DNA from: Hermatobates lingyangjiaoensis
Taxonomy: Eukaryota; Arthropoda; Insecta; Hemiptera; Hermatobatidae
Direction: 5' to 3'
Assembly: GCA_026182355.1 (NCBI GenBank)
Contig: JAPFBL010000310.1
Location: forward strand, 229,501-293,500
Length of the DNA stretch: 64,000 nt
Positions within the stretch are counted from its first letter, which is position 1, and every line of letters begins with the position of its first letter. The notes under the pieces are model-generated. The model searched no databases. It was not told the origin of the DNA and was given only the letters and a program-made list of their open reading frames with translations. Of the stretch, positions 30,830 to 42,599 are shown in pieces. The position numbers and the translations under genes are program-made.

Positions 30830-31180
30830 GTGTGTTCTCTAATCGGGATTCGGTCAACTTTCTAGGATAAAAAAATCAAACTCTAGTTTCGGTTTTATTT
30901 AAAACCTTTTTCATAGGCAGAAGTAAGAATTTTGTAACTAAGAAAATGAAATTTACATTATTTAAAGGAACAACAATGTTAACCGGACAAAACCTTCGAC
31001 TAGACTAATAAGATAACATTACAAGTAATCTCAACACTGTTTACTCAAAGGAACTAAATAAATCAAATTTCACTAAAACTCAGCACAACACTCCAGTGCT
31101 GTTCCTTGTTATTGTTGTTTCTTTAAATAATGTAAATTTTATTTTCTTCGTCAAAAAAATTCTTCCTTCTGTAAGTTATA
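30830..31180. repeat. F4 unit plus inverted partner
   Basis: Minus-strand F4 hallmark at 30890-30920 and its end (CGAATCCCGATTAGAGAACA) next to (TA)n. The segment AGTAAGAATTTTGTAACTAA (30922) reappears inverted at about 31140-31172. Confidence 0.5.
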
Positions 31181-32000
31181 TTTTTTTATTTATGAATATT
31201 AACATTCCATTGGCTAGACTTTTGCAAATGTTACAACGTATAAGGTCCACATGCCCCCCCAATGCGAATCTTTTTTTATGAAGTGTCAAAGCTTTCTCAT
31301 TATAATAACATGGTTATGTGGGCTTGAGATGTTCAGGTAGTGATCGCTCTAGCTATTAGTACAATTAGTTGCTTATGAAAGCAGTTGCTCTAGGTTTCCT
31401 GTTTGAGACCTGGATAATCTTTTTTATACCCTCCATCGTCTACTAAAGTAGAGGACGCAATCCTGCTTTGAACCTGGTGCTGTATAATCTCACCTATTGT
31501 ACATATAACAACCCCAAACAATAACACACATCATATAGGATAATAATAGCAAAGTTAGTAGCCAATATGCTTTCTGAACAATACATATCCAAATAACCGA
31601 GAATGTTTTAAAGTCCATACAGTAGAAGTCTATACAAAACATCTCTTTGATTCTCTCTTAGTAATTATTTTTTAAAATAGTTCAAAAACCAACTGGGCTG
31701 CCGAGTGCGCGAAGTGCACTTCATCTTAATCAAAAGAGACAATCCTTCAGTTAATTAATTAGTTCATTGTCTTTACATTTAGTTTATGTTTTTTTTTATT
31801 ATTTAACTTTTTATTATCTAATACACTTTTTTATTATTTATTTCCATTTAATATTAATATTATTTTAAGTTTTAATTTATTTTATAATATTTTTATTAAA
31901 GCTTAGTTTTTTCTCTCTTATTTAAGTATCACTTCCTGAGATCATTCATTTGTTTTTTTTTTCTTATTTTTGTCGTAGTCCCTATCATACACTTAATTTT
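31181..32000. other. Intergenic, nothing recognised
   Basis: AT-rich, T-rich near 31780-31960. No gene seen. Confidence 0.4.
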
Positions 32001-32188
32001 GAATTGATTCTTGTCTACCTTATTCTCTGTGACCGGGCGAGTATGCGGTAAAATTGTTGACCTCCAACCGTCTCGGTACCAGTGTGCTTGGTATTCCTCT
32101 GTTATCTCTTTTTAAGACGACTCAAACCAAAAGTTAGATACTGTAAGTGTGTATTTTTAATTTCTCTATGTGTCTTTATCTACATTGA

Positions 32189-32231
<43 letters not shown>
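32001..32231 (+). repeat. F5 PLE 3' end and (TA)n
   Basis: Resembles 336-455 and 32500-32640 (CAGTGTGCTTGGTATTCCTC, AAGACGACTCAAACCAAAAG, ACTGTAAGTGTG) and ends with the F5 tail and (TA)n 32194-32231. Confidence 0.5.
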
Positions 32232-32232
<1 letters not shown>

Positions 32233-32295
32233 ATTTCACATACACACGTGAAATAACAATCAATGATCAAACTACAATATGAAATGGGAAAACAA

Positions 32296-32338
32296 GACTA
32301 AGATCTTTCAACCGAAACAAGCGGTCTTCGTCAGAGTC
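32296..32338 (-). ncRNA. F1 hammerhead-like ribozyme motif
   Basis: Minus strand with GACT/AGTC, CTGACGA, extra A, GACCG/CGGTT, GAAA, AGATCT, T. Intact; loop of stem II has one change. Confidence 0.65.
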
Positions 32339-32384
32339 ACCATCAGTTGGGGTTTGATGTTGACGGAGTTGTTGTTTTGATGTT

Positions 32385-32427
32385 GACTCTGATGAAGACC
32401 GTTTGTTATGGTTGAAAGATCTTAGTC
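32385..32427 (+). ncRNA. F1 hammerhead-like ribozyme motif, CUGAUGA core
   Basis: GACT 32385-32388, CTGATGA 32389-32395 (the classical core), extra A, GACCG/TGGTT with G-U pairs, GAAA, AGATCT, T, AGTC 32424-32427. The core position that varies in hammerheads (N7) is U here and C in most F1 copies. Confidence 0.65.
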
Positions 32428-32499
32428 TTGTTTTCCCATTTGATATTGTGGTTTGAACATTGATATGATATATAATATATATATATATAATAAGTAACC

Positions 32500-32712
32500 C
32501 ACTAGCCATTGTTGCGTTTATAACGTGCTTGGTCTCCCTTTCTCTTTTCTTCTTAAGACGGATTGCCCGAAAATTTTAGTCTGTAAGTGTGTTTTTTTAC
32601 TTTCTGAGCTACCTACCTATTTTCAATCCTGAACTGTTATATTATTATATTATATTTAATATATATATTATAATATATATATATATTATATATTATATAT
32701 ATATATATATAA
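32500..32712 (+). repeat. F5 PLE 3' end and (TA)n
   Basis: GTGCTTGGTCTCCC, CTTAAGACGGATTGCCCGAA AATT, TAGTCTGTAAGTGTG: the copy whose GAAA is preserved after a GG..CC stem. (TA)-rich 32640-32712. Confidence 0.45.
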
Positions 32713-32900
32713 ATGATCAAACCACAATACGAAAATGGGAAAACAAGACTAAGATCTTTCAACCGTAACAAGCGGTCTTCGTCAGAGTCAAAAATCCAAT
32801 ATATTATATTATATATATACATTGATAAAAGTATCGACCGTAAAATAAGAACAAAATAAAAATTTATGAGGACTTGGTCAGTTTATCAGATTTCTAGCGT
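32713..32900 (-). repeat. F1 minus arm next to F4 fragment
   Basis: F1 monomer on the minus strand up to 32800, then TA-rich DNA and GATAAAAGTATCGACCG with ACTTGGTCAGTTTATCAG, an F4 left end as at 2005. Confidence 0.6.
32747..32789 (-). ncRNA. F1 hammerhead-like ribozyme motif
   Basis: Minus strand, all consensus elements intact (CTGACGA at 32779-32785; stem I GACT/AGTC). Confidence 0.65.
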
Positions 32901-33779
32901 CATTTCTTGATTAATTATTTCGATGTTTCTCTTTAACGCTTGCTGGTTTAGTTCAATATGCCATAGATTTGTTTTTTACAAATTAATTTAATGATCACCG
33001 TGTCACCTGACATTTTATTACTTATCACAATGTAGTCTTTGCGATACGACCTTGGAGTTCAGAGGTGTTTAAGAAATGCTACTGATAGTAATTTACTGGA
33101 GTTAAATTGTGAATTATTGATAAAAGTCGATTGCTTGTTAAACAATGCCTTGCTTAATTAGAAATCGCCTTAATTGAAGAGCTTAGTGAAGCTTGGACTT
33201 AAACTTAATACAACTTCTAAATTAACTCTTTTCTTTTACGGTCTTTTATAGCCTGCCGTCTATTTTCTTCGGTTCATTTCATATTTGAAATTTAAATTAA
33301 TCATTACATATTTCAAATGTAGTAATGAATTCAAAACAGCTTTCTTACATTATTATATTTTTATTAATTGATTGATACTGTTTATAGTTGACTGAATCAA
33401 GTAAATTTAAAACCAATAAATATTATAAATATTGAACAAAGTTGAACAAAATATTAATTTAATTAGTTAAAAAAAATTGAAAAGTTTTAAGCATGCAATA
33501 TTGCCTTTCCTTAGATTGAATTTTTGGTCATTTTCATATATAAATTTCTAACTACAACTATTAGTTAATTTTGCCACAATATTCAACATGTATTGAACTG
33601 GAATTAGTATAATTTTTCAGCTTAAATAATCAATTATTTAATTTAATTATTATTTTAGTCTGTTCTAGAAAAACTCGCATAACTTCACCATCCGCACTTT
33701 ACTTTTTAACCAATATTACTCAAATATCAAAATTATATTCAGCTTTAATATAAGTTATATGTGATAACTTATTTGCAGA
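32901..33779. other. Intergenic, nothing recognised
   Basis: AT-rich. No feature seen. Confidence 0.45.
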
Positions 33780-33880
33780 AAGAAAACACAGAATGAAACA
33801 CGAAACTCACAATTATATTCCAACACCCGTCGTCATCAGGAAGTGAAGTGAGCCACTCGGGCATGCTTCACTTGGCTGTC
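33780..33880 (-). repeat. F2 fragment, degraded
   Basis: Minus strand: CTGATGA, C, GACGGGTGTTG, GAAT, ATAATTGTGAG. Core 3' part mutated. Followed by AACACAGAATGAAACACG in F2 fashion. Confidence 0.5.
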
Positions 33881-35529
33881 TTATTTTCTTACTCTGTTTT
33901 TTTTTATTTATGTCTATTACCAGGATTCTTTTTGGCCAGACTAATAATATTTTTTTTTGTTTTTCTTATGTATGGTGTGGGGACACATTTTTAAGCTACC
34001 ATTATACTATGGTCACTTCATTATTGAACATGTATTTATTTTTTAAAATATTACATACAGACATCGAGTTGTACATTGTACTAGCAGTCATTGTTTTCGT
34101 GTCGTTTATCTGCAAGTTGACATGTCATCTGTTACATTTATATTCTTCATACACTCATCTCACAGCTTCAACGATCATAGTCTTTTTTACATAATATTAA
34201 AACTTTTGATATCAAAAAAAAATTTATAAATCCAAAATGCCATCATTAGAAATTTGATTTCAACCTTTAAAAAAGGAAAATTATTGTAAGGTTATTGTAT
34301 TATATATAGCAATGCATGTGTAAGTTTTATATTGTAAATTAACACCAAAGCTGTTGATAATAATATGCCTTCATTGCAATTTCATTGCGATAGAATTAAA
34401 ATCACGAGTTAATTGAGTTTTGTCGAGACGTTGAATAAAAACAAAACGAGTCCTTATCTAATCGTGGAATAGCAGCATGGACCAGTGATAGAGATTTCTT
34501 TCATTTAGAGGTCACTCTGTGACTTACCTGCTAGATATATGCAAGAAATTCCTTCCATGATTTATTTTTATTATTTGATACTTATTCCGAAAATAAGTTC
34601 TAGCGTTTTTTTTTTTTGGACATTTTGGACTATAAACTCTCCCCTGAAAATAGTCCCTAGTTAAGATAATGTGACAAATATAATTCGATAAAAAATTGCT
34701 TTTGAATGTAGTAGGTGTCTCTAGCTGTCGTCATATTTCAGAAAATTCTTTGGAAAAAATATTCCAAGAAATTCCTTGTTTACCTCTAAAGTTCGTTTCA
34801 AGGAGGCTACTTAGACAATAAGTATTAATTTAACCACAGCTATATTGCAAGACATGAGAGATTCAGACCAATGATTCTATCATTGTCATCAAAATTTTGA
34901 TAATCTATGACGATGTTCCAGAAGATGATGTGACTATATTCGAATAAATTTAAATGTTTATATAAAAATAAATATTAAACAAAAATATATAAATATACTT
35001 AATGTACTTGAAGCCCTCGCCCGAGAATAAGCCCTAGCACGGATTTTGTCCTAAAAATAATGTAAGACAGTGTCTTATTTTCGGAAAAAGACGGTATGAC
35101 TTTGCATAAAAAAAGCGTGCTCCTCTCCTTTAATACTGATAGCATCAAATGACCATTAAGTTGATTTTATTAAATATCTACTGAATATCTCAATTCTGTT
35201 TCGTTTAGCAGTCTTTTCCAAATAGTGCTTTCAAATCTTGAGACTCCTAGAAGTGAACGAGGCATTCACTTACTCGATAAGACATTCATAGTAACAAATA
35301 CTTATGAAACCAGAGCACTACTTCTAACAGTCTTACTCACACATCATAGTGCAACCAAATACACATTAAGGTATACTGAAATAAACAATAAATATCTAAT
35401 ATCTCCATGATGTACTTCCATCTTCAAATATTTGTATCCGTTTTTATTTCTCAGTACACTTTATAGTAAGGAAGTTCTATTGAAAATATACATTTTCTAA
35501 AATTAATTAATTTAATGCCTATTATTAAT
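33881..35529. other. Gene-poor stretch
   Basis: A 94-codon hydrophobic frame (33910-34194) is typical of T-rich DNA and not called. 34470-34560 is faintly tRNA-like (CAGTGATAGAGA) but unsupported. Confidence 0.4.
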
Positions 35530-35621
35530 TCATTAACTGAGCAATCTGTTATAGTGTGGTATTTACTCATGCTATGGAAAATATTAAGTCTTCACACAAA
35601 AAAGTTTATTACAAGAAACTA

Positions 35622-35662
35622 AACAACGTGTTTCGAACACTTGGTGTTCTTCTTCAGGTTAC
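35622..35662 (-). ncRNA. F3 hammerhead-like ribozyme motif
   Basis: Minus strand: AAC, CTGAAGA, extra A, GAACAC-CAA-GTGTTC stem II (6 bp), GAAA, ACACGT, T, GTT. Stem I AAC/GTT, 3 bp. Confidence 0.6.
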
Positions 35663-35740
35663 ATCTGCTCTGCGGGGGGGGGGTTGTTCGGTCCTTGCTT
35701 GGTCTCACCTCCCGAGCAACCACTCCAGCAGAGCAGATGT

Positions 35741-35780
35741 AACCTGAAGAAGAACATCAAGTGTTTGAAACGCGTTATTT
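35741..35780 (+). ncRNA. F3 hammerhead-like motif
   Basis: CTGAAGA 35744-35750, extra A, GAACAT/GTGTTT stem II (35752-35757/35761-35766), GAAA 35767-35770, ACGCGT, T. Stem I is broken (AAC opposite ATT), so weaker than the minus partner. Confidence 0.5.
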
Positions 35781-35997
35781 AGTTTCTTATAATAAACTTT
35801 TTTGTGTGGAGACTTAATACGTTTCCTAACATATCTTTTATTAACATTAAATTAAATAAATCAATACAAACATCATTGAAGTGCAAATCATCATCACTTA
35901 TTTATGAATATACATTCATAAAAACACAAATTTAAACTTTTCAAACAATAAAAATTGAAATAATTATGATCTTTTTAGCTATATTAATTCAATTTTT

Positions 35998-36260
35998 ACT
36001 TTACTATAAGTAAATTATAGTGATCGTGAAATAATTCCATCTCTCGATTTTAATGGAGTGACTTGTTTTGAGCTCGCAAAAGTAGTTTTTTCGATGATGT
36101 CTGTTGTGTGTTTGGGGTGGTGTGTATCTAAATAATATTGGCGCGTGATGGATTTAATTAATATTTTACATAAAAAATTGACCACTCAGTGTAGATAAAC
36201 CTTATTGTTTGGCAGCAATTATGCATTATGGGAAACTCACTCTTTTGGGCAAAATGTGTT
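35998..36260 (+). repeat. Repeat B 5' fragment
   Basis: Begins TTTACTTTACTATAAGTAAA and continues GATCGTGAAATAATTCC, GTGACTTGTTTTGAG, GATGATGTCTG, matching the start of other B copies. Confidence 0.65.
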
Positions 36261-38030
36261 TTTAGATATTTTATATATCTGAAATATTACTTTATAAATT
36301 ATATTGTTATATTTTTTCATTATCGATTAATGAATTTCAATTTCTAATTATTTACTTTTGTTATAAATAAATAAGTGGCTAACGAAAAAAATCTTGTTTG
36401 AAATTTGGCAAATTCATATGTTTGGAACACTCCAGAAGTACGGAGTTTTCTTTATCCTGTTTTGTGCTGAGTCGTGGAATGCATGTCATCACAGGTGGAA
36501 CACAGGTCGTAATTACACAAGTCATCGTATGATGAAATGTGTAAAGATTTTTGTCATTAACTTTCCAATATCGTTTTCCAACTGTCTCAAAAATTAATTA
36601 AAAACCCTGTAAAATATATTTAACGAATTAAACATGTCCCACCTAATTGATAACGGATCAGGCTACATCACCTGTTATTATCATTATAATTAATGTTTTG
36701 ATTGGTAATTCATAGTAATAAGTGTTCTAATTTTTCTTATGAGGAATTGTTTTTATTTTAATGATTTTAACAAAGATTGCATATTCGTTATAATTATCTA
36801 AACGGAGATAACCACAATAAAATAAATTAATTAATCTGATTATCATTTAGTTTTGTAATAAGTTAACTCATTCAAAATTCACTGTTGATTACTTATGACA
36901 TCCTTTCATAATTTTTTATACAACTGCATATGTTACAAACATCAAAGGAATAAATTCAGCAATGTTGAAAACATGCAAAAAAAATGAATTTTATTGAAGT
37001 TTCGATTGAGTTCCGCGTAATTAAATTTATTCAGATTTCATTTGTTTTTCTCTTGTTTAGATATTACATTTTCATTATGAATCGAATCACTTTTGATCTG
37101 TTTTAGAATTAAACTAATTTTGCAAAATTTAATATATGAAATACAATATGGTGCAAATATATCTGATCACAAGTCTGTTTGTCAGTGAAAATAATTTGTT
37201 TAAATGATTAAGTCTGAAGGTCAGTTGTATTGAAATGACTTGGTTTATTCCTACTAAGAATTACGTTAAGAAGTTTTGTCAAATAATTCTAAAAATAAGC
37301 TTTCTGTAAAGAGTTTTATATAATTAGAGGAAACTGTTTAAATTGGAGATAACTGCATTTAATGAATGGGGTCATATTTAATGGTTGGAGACCATAGAGG
37401 TCTGTCAGAGTGCAATAACCTATGAAAACAAATCCAGGAACTCTAGTGTGAGGCAGAACGGATTCCGCATCAAGCCGGCACCATGCCCTGACAGGCAGAA
37501 AGCTTCCCTTCGCCTTTCATAATTACTCTTTCAATCAGTCACAGTTTACTTTTCATAAATATTCAAACATTCGCATTCATATTGCTTATATTCCAAAAAA
37601 TATAACAGTTCGTTAAACAAATATTAATTGATAAACAAACAAATAATAGATTTTATTAACATAATTAAATTCAGTGAACAGTAAACATTCCGTATTAGTA
37701 TTTCTCAACAGGTGTGTTTTGATTTTCAATTTTGTTTACCTGAAAGAATTGGGACTCAAACAATTTTAAAATTGAGTCAACTTTAAGTTTGTTCGCGAAA
37801 GTTGTTCTTGCATTATTACTAAACTATTATTAATAATAATTAGATATTATTAATATAATTTTATTAATACTAAAAATTTTAATAGTCTTTTGTTAATTTA
37901 TTAAATTTTTGGCATAAATTTGTTTAAAATAATGATGTAAAGATATTGAAGCTGAGTGGTGTACCAGTAAACATCTCCCTTTCAACGACAAATGTCTGGC
38001 ACGACTTTTATTAACATAAAACCGTTACAA
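36261..38030. other. Gene-poor stretch
   Basis: AT-rich. A GC-richer patch near 37430-37520 is unassigned. No gene seen. Confidence 0.45.
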
Positions 38031-38130
38031 TTGTACAATCGCTTACTATGCTGTACTAATTCATACTTGAGAACTATGGACTTTTATTCTCACAATGATG
38101 ACGGATGTCGAAATATTAAGAAATTTTGTG
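38031..38130 (+). repeat. F2-like remnant
   Basis: AATGATGACGGATGTCGAAATATTAAG resembles F2 with the first core bases changed; flanked by TTGTGTTTCCTT. Given here only as a weak match. Confidence 0.35.
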
Positions 38131-39860
38131 TTTCCTTTATGTATTTACTCTCGTGTATACATTTCCTTTAAATGGACAACACATATCATTATTGATTCCT
38201 TAAAGTTAAACACATACGGACAAAGTACCCATATTACTAATATTTATTATGAAAACACCATTATTGTAAATTTTCGTGTTTTTTTAAGTTGCATGAACCC
38301 GCCTGCTGTCAGAAAGAAGAATGTACAAAATTGATCAGAGTTCATTCACGTTCCTACATTCTCACTGTAATCAGATAAACATAAACAAAATACAACACAA
38401 AAATAACTTTATGTTGAGGCACTGTGTTACTTTTAAATGCAATCTGTAGCCATTTAGTGATGTTTACTCATTATCACGTGAATTGTAATGTTAAATTCTA
38501 AACATGAAAGAAAGATATTTTATAAATTATAAACGAAATATTTTTAAACAAAATTATACTTTTAATTTAATAGAAATTCAAAATAGAAAAGTATTTAAAA
38601 AAAAATTAATGGAAATTGGCTTATTGATTGTTATTTTATTGACTGCATAATTACGCTTAAATTTCTTTTTTCTGGAATAAATAATATAAATATTGTTAAA
38701 CAATAAGTATGTATATTATAATATATTTTATTAATTATATTAATTATACAATATTATATTATATTAAAAAGGAAGGATAGAAAAATGATAATATGAAAAA
38801 GTATAAATAATAATAATTATATAATAAACTATCTAATTATATATATAATAATACTATCTTAAATATAACAACATATATTATATATAATGTATAATTATAT
38901 ATAATATATAATAATAAGTAAATAATAATTAGTATAAATGATAATATGAAAATGAAAAATGCGACTAGGATGACTCGACTAGAAAACGTCTCAGTCATGG
39001 TCATAAGCAGAGTAATAGTACTTGTGACCCGAGGACGATAGCTAGGCTTCCAAAAGGCTTGGTTGGCTCATTTGAAATCTCATAGCGTCCTTTTATACAC
39101 TTCTTTCCATTTCACAAAGGAATGTTGTAATTTTTATTCATTTTAAAATATTGGGTACAGTAGATAATTTTTTATCTGTGGATAGTTTACCACTAAAGAT
39201 TTAAAGTTATTTCATAAGTAATTGTTTATATCAAAATCATCAATAAACAGAAGTTCATATTAAATTATTAAACCTGAAGGTCCTATTATTAAAAACTAAA
39301 GTAACAGATAAGTATAAGCATCATTAAAAATTTGCTATTAATTCAATTTATAGATAAATTGAAATATTTATCTGGAAATCAACTAAACATTGAACCGAAC
39401 ATGCTTAGTTATTATTTGTTATCTGAATAGAAATATTTTTTTACTGCAAGTGGTCTAACTTGATTAGTCTTTTTTCAAGTGTATACAATTGAAATATGTG
39501 TAATTGTTTGTGAAGTGGACCCATAGAGGCATGCATTAAGATAGCAGGTGATAACTTTCCTTTTCAGTTGGCACTTCACCTTCGTGGAGAGGTCTCCCTT
39601 CTGATGTCATCTCTATCAGCATCTCAATTTTAGACGGCCTTTAATCATATGTTATCTTCACTTTTGGCCAGATGTAATCAAAACGAGAGAGTTGTTACAA
39701 TTAAAATTGCTAATAATCTGTTTACCGGCATTAAAATACCCTCCGAATAATTCGAAATATCATCAAGGAAATAATCATGGATGCTGACTCTTAATCCATT
39801 TCAAATTCCTTACTCTTTTAGACGTTGAGTTTAACTTCAAGTATATTGTAAAATTATGTT
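38131..39860. other. Gene-poor stretch, very AT-rich
   Basis: 38700-38950 is low-complexity AT. No gene or RNA recognised. Confidence 0.45.
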
Positions 39861-39861
39861 T

Positions 39862-40100
39862 TATATATATATATATATATATATCTTAAAATAAACAGTA
39901 ACACATAGTCTGAAACATAACAAAGACTCACTTTTGCGTTGACTGTCGTCCCTCCGTCAATTCACTTCTTTTTCTGAGGACGACCGCCATTACGGTCGAA
40001 ATATTGAAAACTGAGTCTTTGTTATGTTTCAGTCTATATGTCACTGTTTATTTTAAGTGTTATCTGTCCTGCCGGACCGTTTTTCGTTTATCATGGTATA
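39862..40100. mobile_element. F2c foldback unit
   Basis: (TA)n 39862-39884, left arm (minus) 39885-39960 and right arm 39962-40085 share AAATAAACAGTAACACATAG-type ends and the AACATAACAAAGACTCA segment. Right end has GTCCTGCCGGACCG hairpin like other F2 tails. Confidence 0.7.
39969..40010 (+). ncRNA. F2c hammerhead-like ribozyme motif
   Basis: Stem I TTTTT/GAAAA next to core, CTGAGGA 39974-39980, extra C, perfect 5 bp stem II GACCG/CGGTC (39982-39986/39993-39997), GAAA 39998-40001, ATAT, T40005 at the cleavage position. The left arm copy is mutated. Confidence 0.6.
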
Positions 40101-40329
40101 TATATATATATAAATGATCAAACACAATTCAAAACAATGGAAAACACAGACTAAGATCTTTCACCGTAAAAGCGGTCTCTTCAGTCAAACCCAACTGACT
40201 CTGACGAACGACGTCGAAATATCGTGTGAAGTCTTAGTCTGTGTCTTTCCCATGTGTGTTTCTTCGTGGTTTGATCATTGATTGTTATTTTAAAAACAGT
40301 CCGCTGACGTTTCTGTTTAATCTGTTCAT
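40101..40329. repeat. Mosaic of F1 and F2 units
   Basis: The left part is a degraded F1 minus arm. The right part alternates short F1 and F2 pieces in the order both families would give: GACTCTGACGA (F1), GTCGAAATATCG (F2), TCTTAGTCT (F1), GTGTCTTTC (F2), CCCAT (F1), GTGTGTTTC (F2), GGTTTGATCATTGATTG (F1), AGTCCGCTG (F2). Either a consensus error of an assembler that merged two copies, or real repeated template switching. Confidence 0.65.
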
Positions 40330-40548
40330 ATATATATATGAGCCTGTCACATAAACACGTTAACAACAATCAATTCAAACCCAATAAGAAATGGGAAAAC
40401 AAGACTAAGATTTTTCAACCGTAACAAGCGGTCTTCGTCAGTTGGGTTTTTGACTCTGACGAAGACCGCTTGTTACGGTTGAAAGATCTTAGTCTTGTTT
40501 TCCCATTTCTTATTGTGGTTTGATCATTGATATATATATGAGCCTGTC
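40330..40548. mobile_element. F1 foldback unit with 19 bp target-site duplication
   Basis: Direct repeat ATATATATATGAGCCTGTC at 40330-40348 and 40530-40548 flanks a 181 bp inverted pair. Left arm (minus) has a shortened tail and lacks its stem I 5' half; right arm (plus) carries an intact hammerhead-like motif. The GAGCCTGTC part is not TA, so the duplication is unambiguous. Confidence 0.85.
40452..40494 (+). ncRNA. F1 hammerhead-like ribozyme motif
   Basis: GACT 40452-40455, CTGACGA 40456-40462, extra A, intact stem II, GAAA, AGATCT, T, AGTC 40491-40494. Confidence 0.65.
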
Positions 40549-42599
40549 CAGAGGAAGGTCTACTATCGTTACTATTGAGGTAGTTAGTTGTGAATAACCT
40601 TCTGGTTACTGTAAATAATCACTGTTACGATACACAAGGATATACATCCTTTTTGTTATTATAAGAAGATGAACACTTGATGGTACTGCCTTTGAGCTTA
40701 TCCTCCTTGATTGCCAAATGCTGAAAGATAGATAAAAAAGAAAGAAGTCGATATAAATCATACCACAATAGTCCTTATTCCTATCTCGAGAAGAAAAGAA
40801 AAAACAAAGCTTATTCTTCTAGAAAGATGATAAATCTCCATAGTCTTATTCATCGAGAAGAAAGAAATTTTTTGAGACTGAAAATCTCATTATTATAAAA
40901 TATTAAACTAAAACTCCCAGACTCACGCGAATAACTTTGAATGATCTTTTAAATAAAACTAATCTAGCCTATCGATGAAGACTAAACTGGAAAGGCAAGC
41001 ACCGGGCATAGTAGTGGAAAGCTCCAGTTTTATAGTACAATGAGATTGATCTACACCAGTGACTTGATGTTTGATATAACGAATAAAATGGATATAACCA
41101 CAATTAAACGAAAGAATTTATAATCTAGGAATTTCATGATAATTTACCAGAGTATAATATATTATGTGTGCACGATAGACTTATGAAAATAAAACCAAAC
41201 TTCAATTGATATGGACATACATTGATATATTTGTTGCATTGCTAAGTACAGCTCAGAATATTCCAGTTCTGGTAAAATATATTAATCGTTCCATTTAGAA
41301 AATGAAAGTCCTTGTTTGACTCCAAGCTCGTATAACCTGACTCTCCTTGACATTTTGCCATAAAGACTACTTCCGTTTCAATAAAAATTGTTTCAGCTAT
41401 TTTACAGATACAACATAATAATAATACGAATTTTAGATCGAAAAAAAATACTCATTGTAGATTGTAGTGTATGCTATATTACATATGGAATTTGAGAAAA
41501 AGTTATACATTTAATTCAACTTAATTTTTATTTTTTTCAAATGAACTACTGTATTTCATGTACATTTACCAAAACGATTGACCTACGAAATAAATTATTA
41601 TATTGTAAAATACAATATAAAATATTTCAGAGAAATATCACAAATTATCATCCGTTTAGAAAATAAATCCTGAGTTGTAATAAATCAGATGTTTATTAAA
41701 ATGTAATTAATTTGACATAAGTTTCTAAGCGTAACGTACGTATGGATTGGTACAGAGACATGGCTGATAACCCTACTAATCTGCTAGTCGTTAAGCATGT
41801 CGACCGTCACATTTCTGCTTCAGGTCACGAATTTCCCTCCTCTCCTGAAGACAAGAAGCAGACATGAACGAGAATCGTCACCTTTGCGTTTCACAAAAAA
41901 ACACACACTGAATAATTAATCTTATATTCCATTATCCATACTAAATAAGAAGGATCATCTTACGAGGTACGACGGTTTTACCTATTTCTAATATAAATAA
42001 GAAGTATGCCTAGAATAAAATCAAATTTGAGCCCAGTATTTAAAGCTCCAAAACGAAAAATAAACTCCATATCTAAAGACAGTTATTGATTGTACTAATA
42101 ATAATATTTTCTACTACTCTATTTCTAATAGTATTTTACTTTTATACTTTTTCTAATAGTATTTTGGAATGTACTGTATCATCTCTGAATTTTTTTAAAA
42201 TAACCGTCTGTATTCAAATTTCATTTAAAATATGTTTAAATATTTTGCAATCACTTTTTGCTATAATCGTTTATAGATTTATATGTAGACACAATATAAA
42301 GAGTGCATATCTAATGATAGCAGTTTGGTTTATTAGATCAAAATATACTGGGACGGCCCTAATGTAATCTAACAATATGTAACATATGAAACCTCTTAAA
42401 CAATATTTCTTTTTTAATGACGTGCAAACATATATAGCTATATTGAATAGCGAGGAACTGAATGCAACGATTTGTCAAAATTTCAAAGCAACGATAAAGA
42501 AATTTGTTACTGATGCTTAACTAATTGCTATGTACTATTCAATAATTATAACGTGCAAACTGAAGTGTAAACTGTAGGATTGTGGGAGGGTGGTCGATG
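40549..42599. other. Gene-poor stretch
   Basis: AT-rich. A GC-richer part at 41740-41900 (CTCCTCTCCTGAAGACAAG) may be a faint F5-type 3' end. A 93-codon hydrophobic frame (42086-42367) is not called. Confidence 0.4.

Larger units (their letters stand above)
32233..32462. mobile_element. F1 foldback unit
   Basis: Left arm (minus) and right arm (plus), with about 45 bases of unique sequence between (CATCAGTTGGGGTTTGATG...). Both hammerhead-like cores intact. Left arm has the tail; right arm stops at AACATTGATATGATA. Confidence 0.75.
35530..35835. mobile_element. F3 foldback unit with two hammerhead-like motifs
   Basis: Long arms from about 35577 to 35677 and 35728 to 35815, sharing GTTACATCTGCTCTGC, GTGTTC stem, TAGTTTCTT and GTGTGGAGACTTAAT. 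A 50 bp G/C-rich centre separates them. The left side extends to the rc of the F3 start peptide (GTGGTATTTACTCAT, 35561). Best case of two complete motifs on opposite strands in F3. Confidence 0.75.

Noticed and set aside
33910..34194. 94-codon hydrophobic frame resembling a membrane protein
   Set aside because: Composition follows local T-rich sequence; no conserved motif.
34470..34560. Possible SINE head
   Set aside because: Only a loose A-box match and no shared body with the three SINE copies.
42086..42367. 93-codon hydrophobic frame
   Set aside because: Same reason: AT-rich chance frame without a domain.
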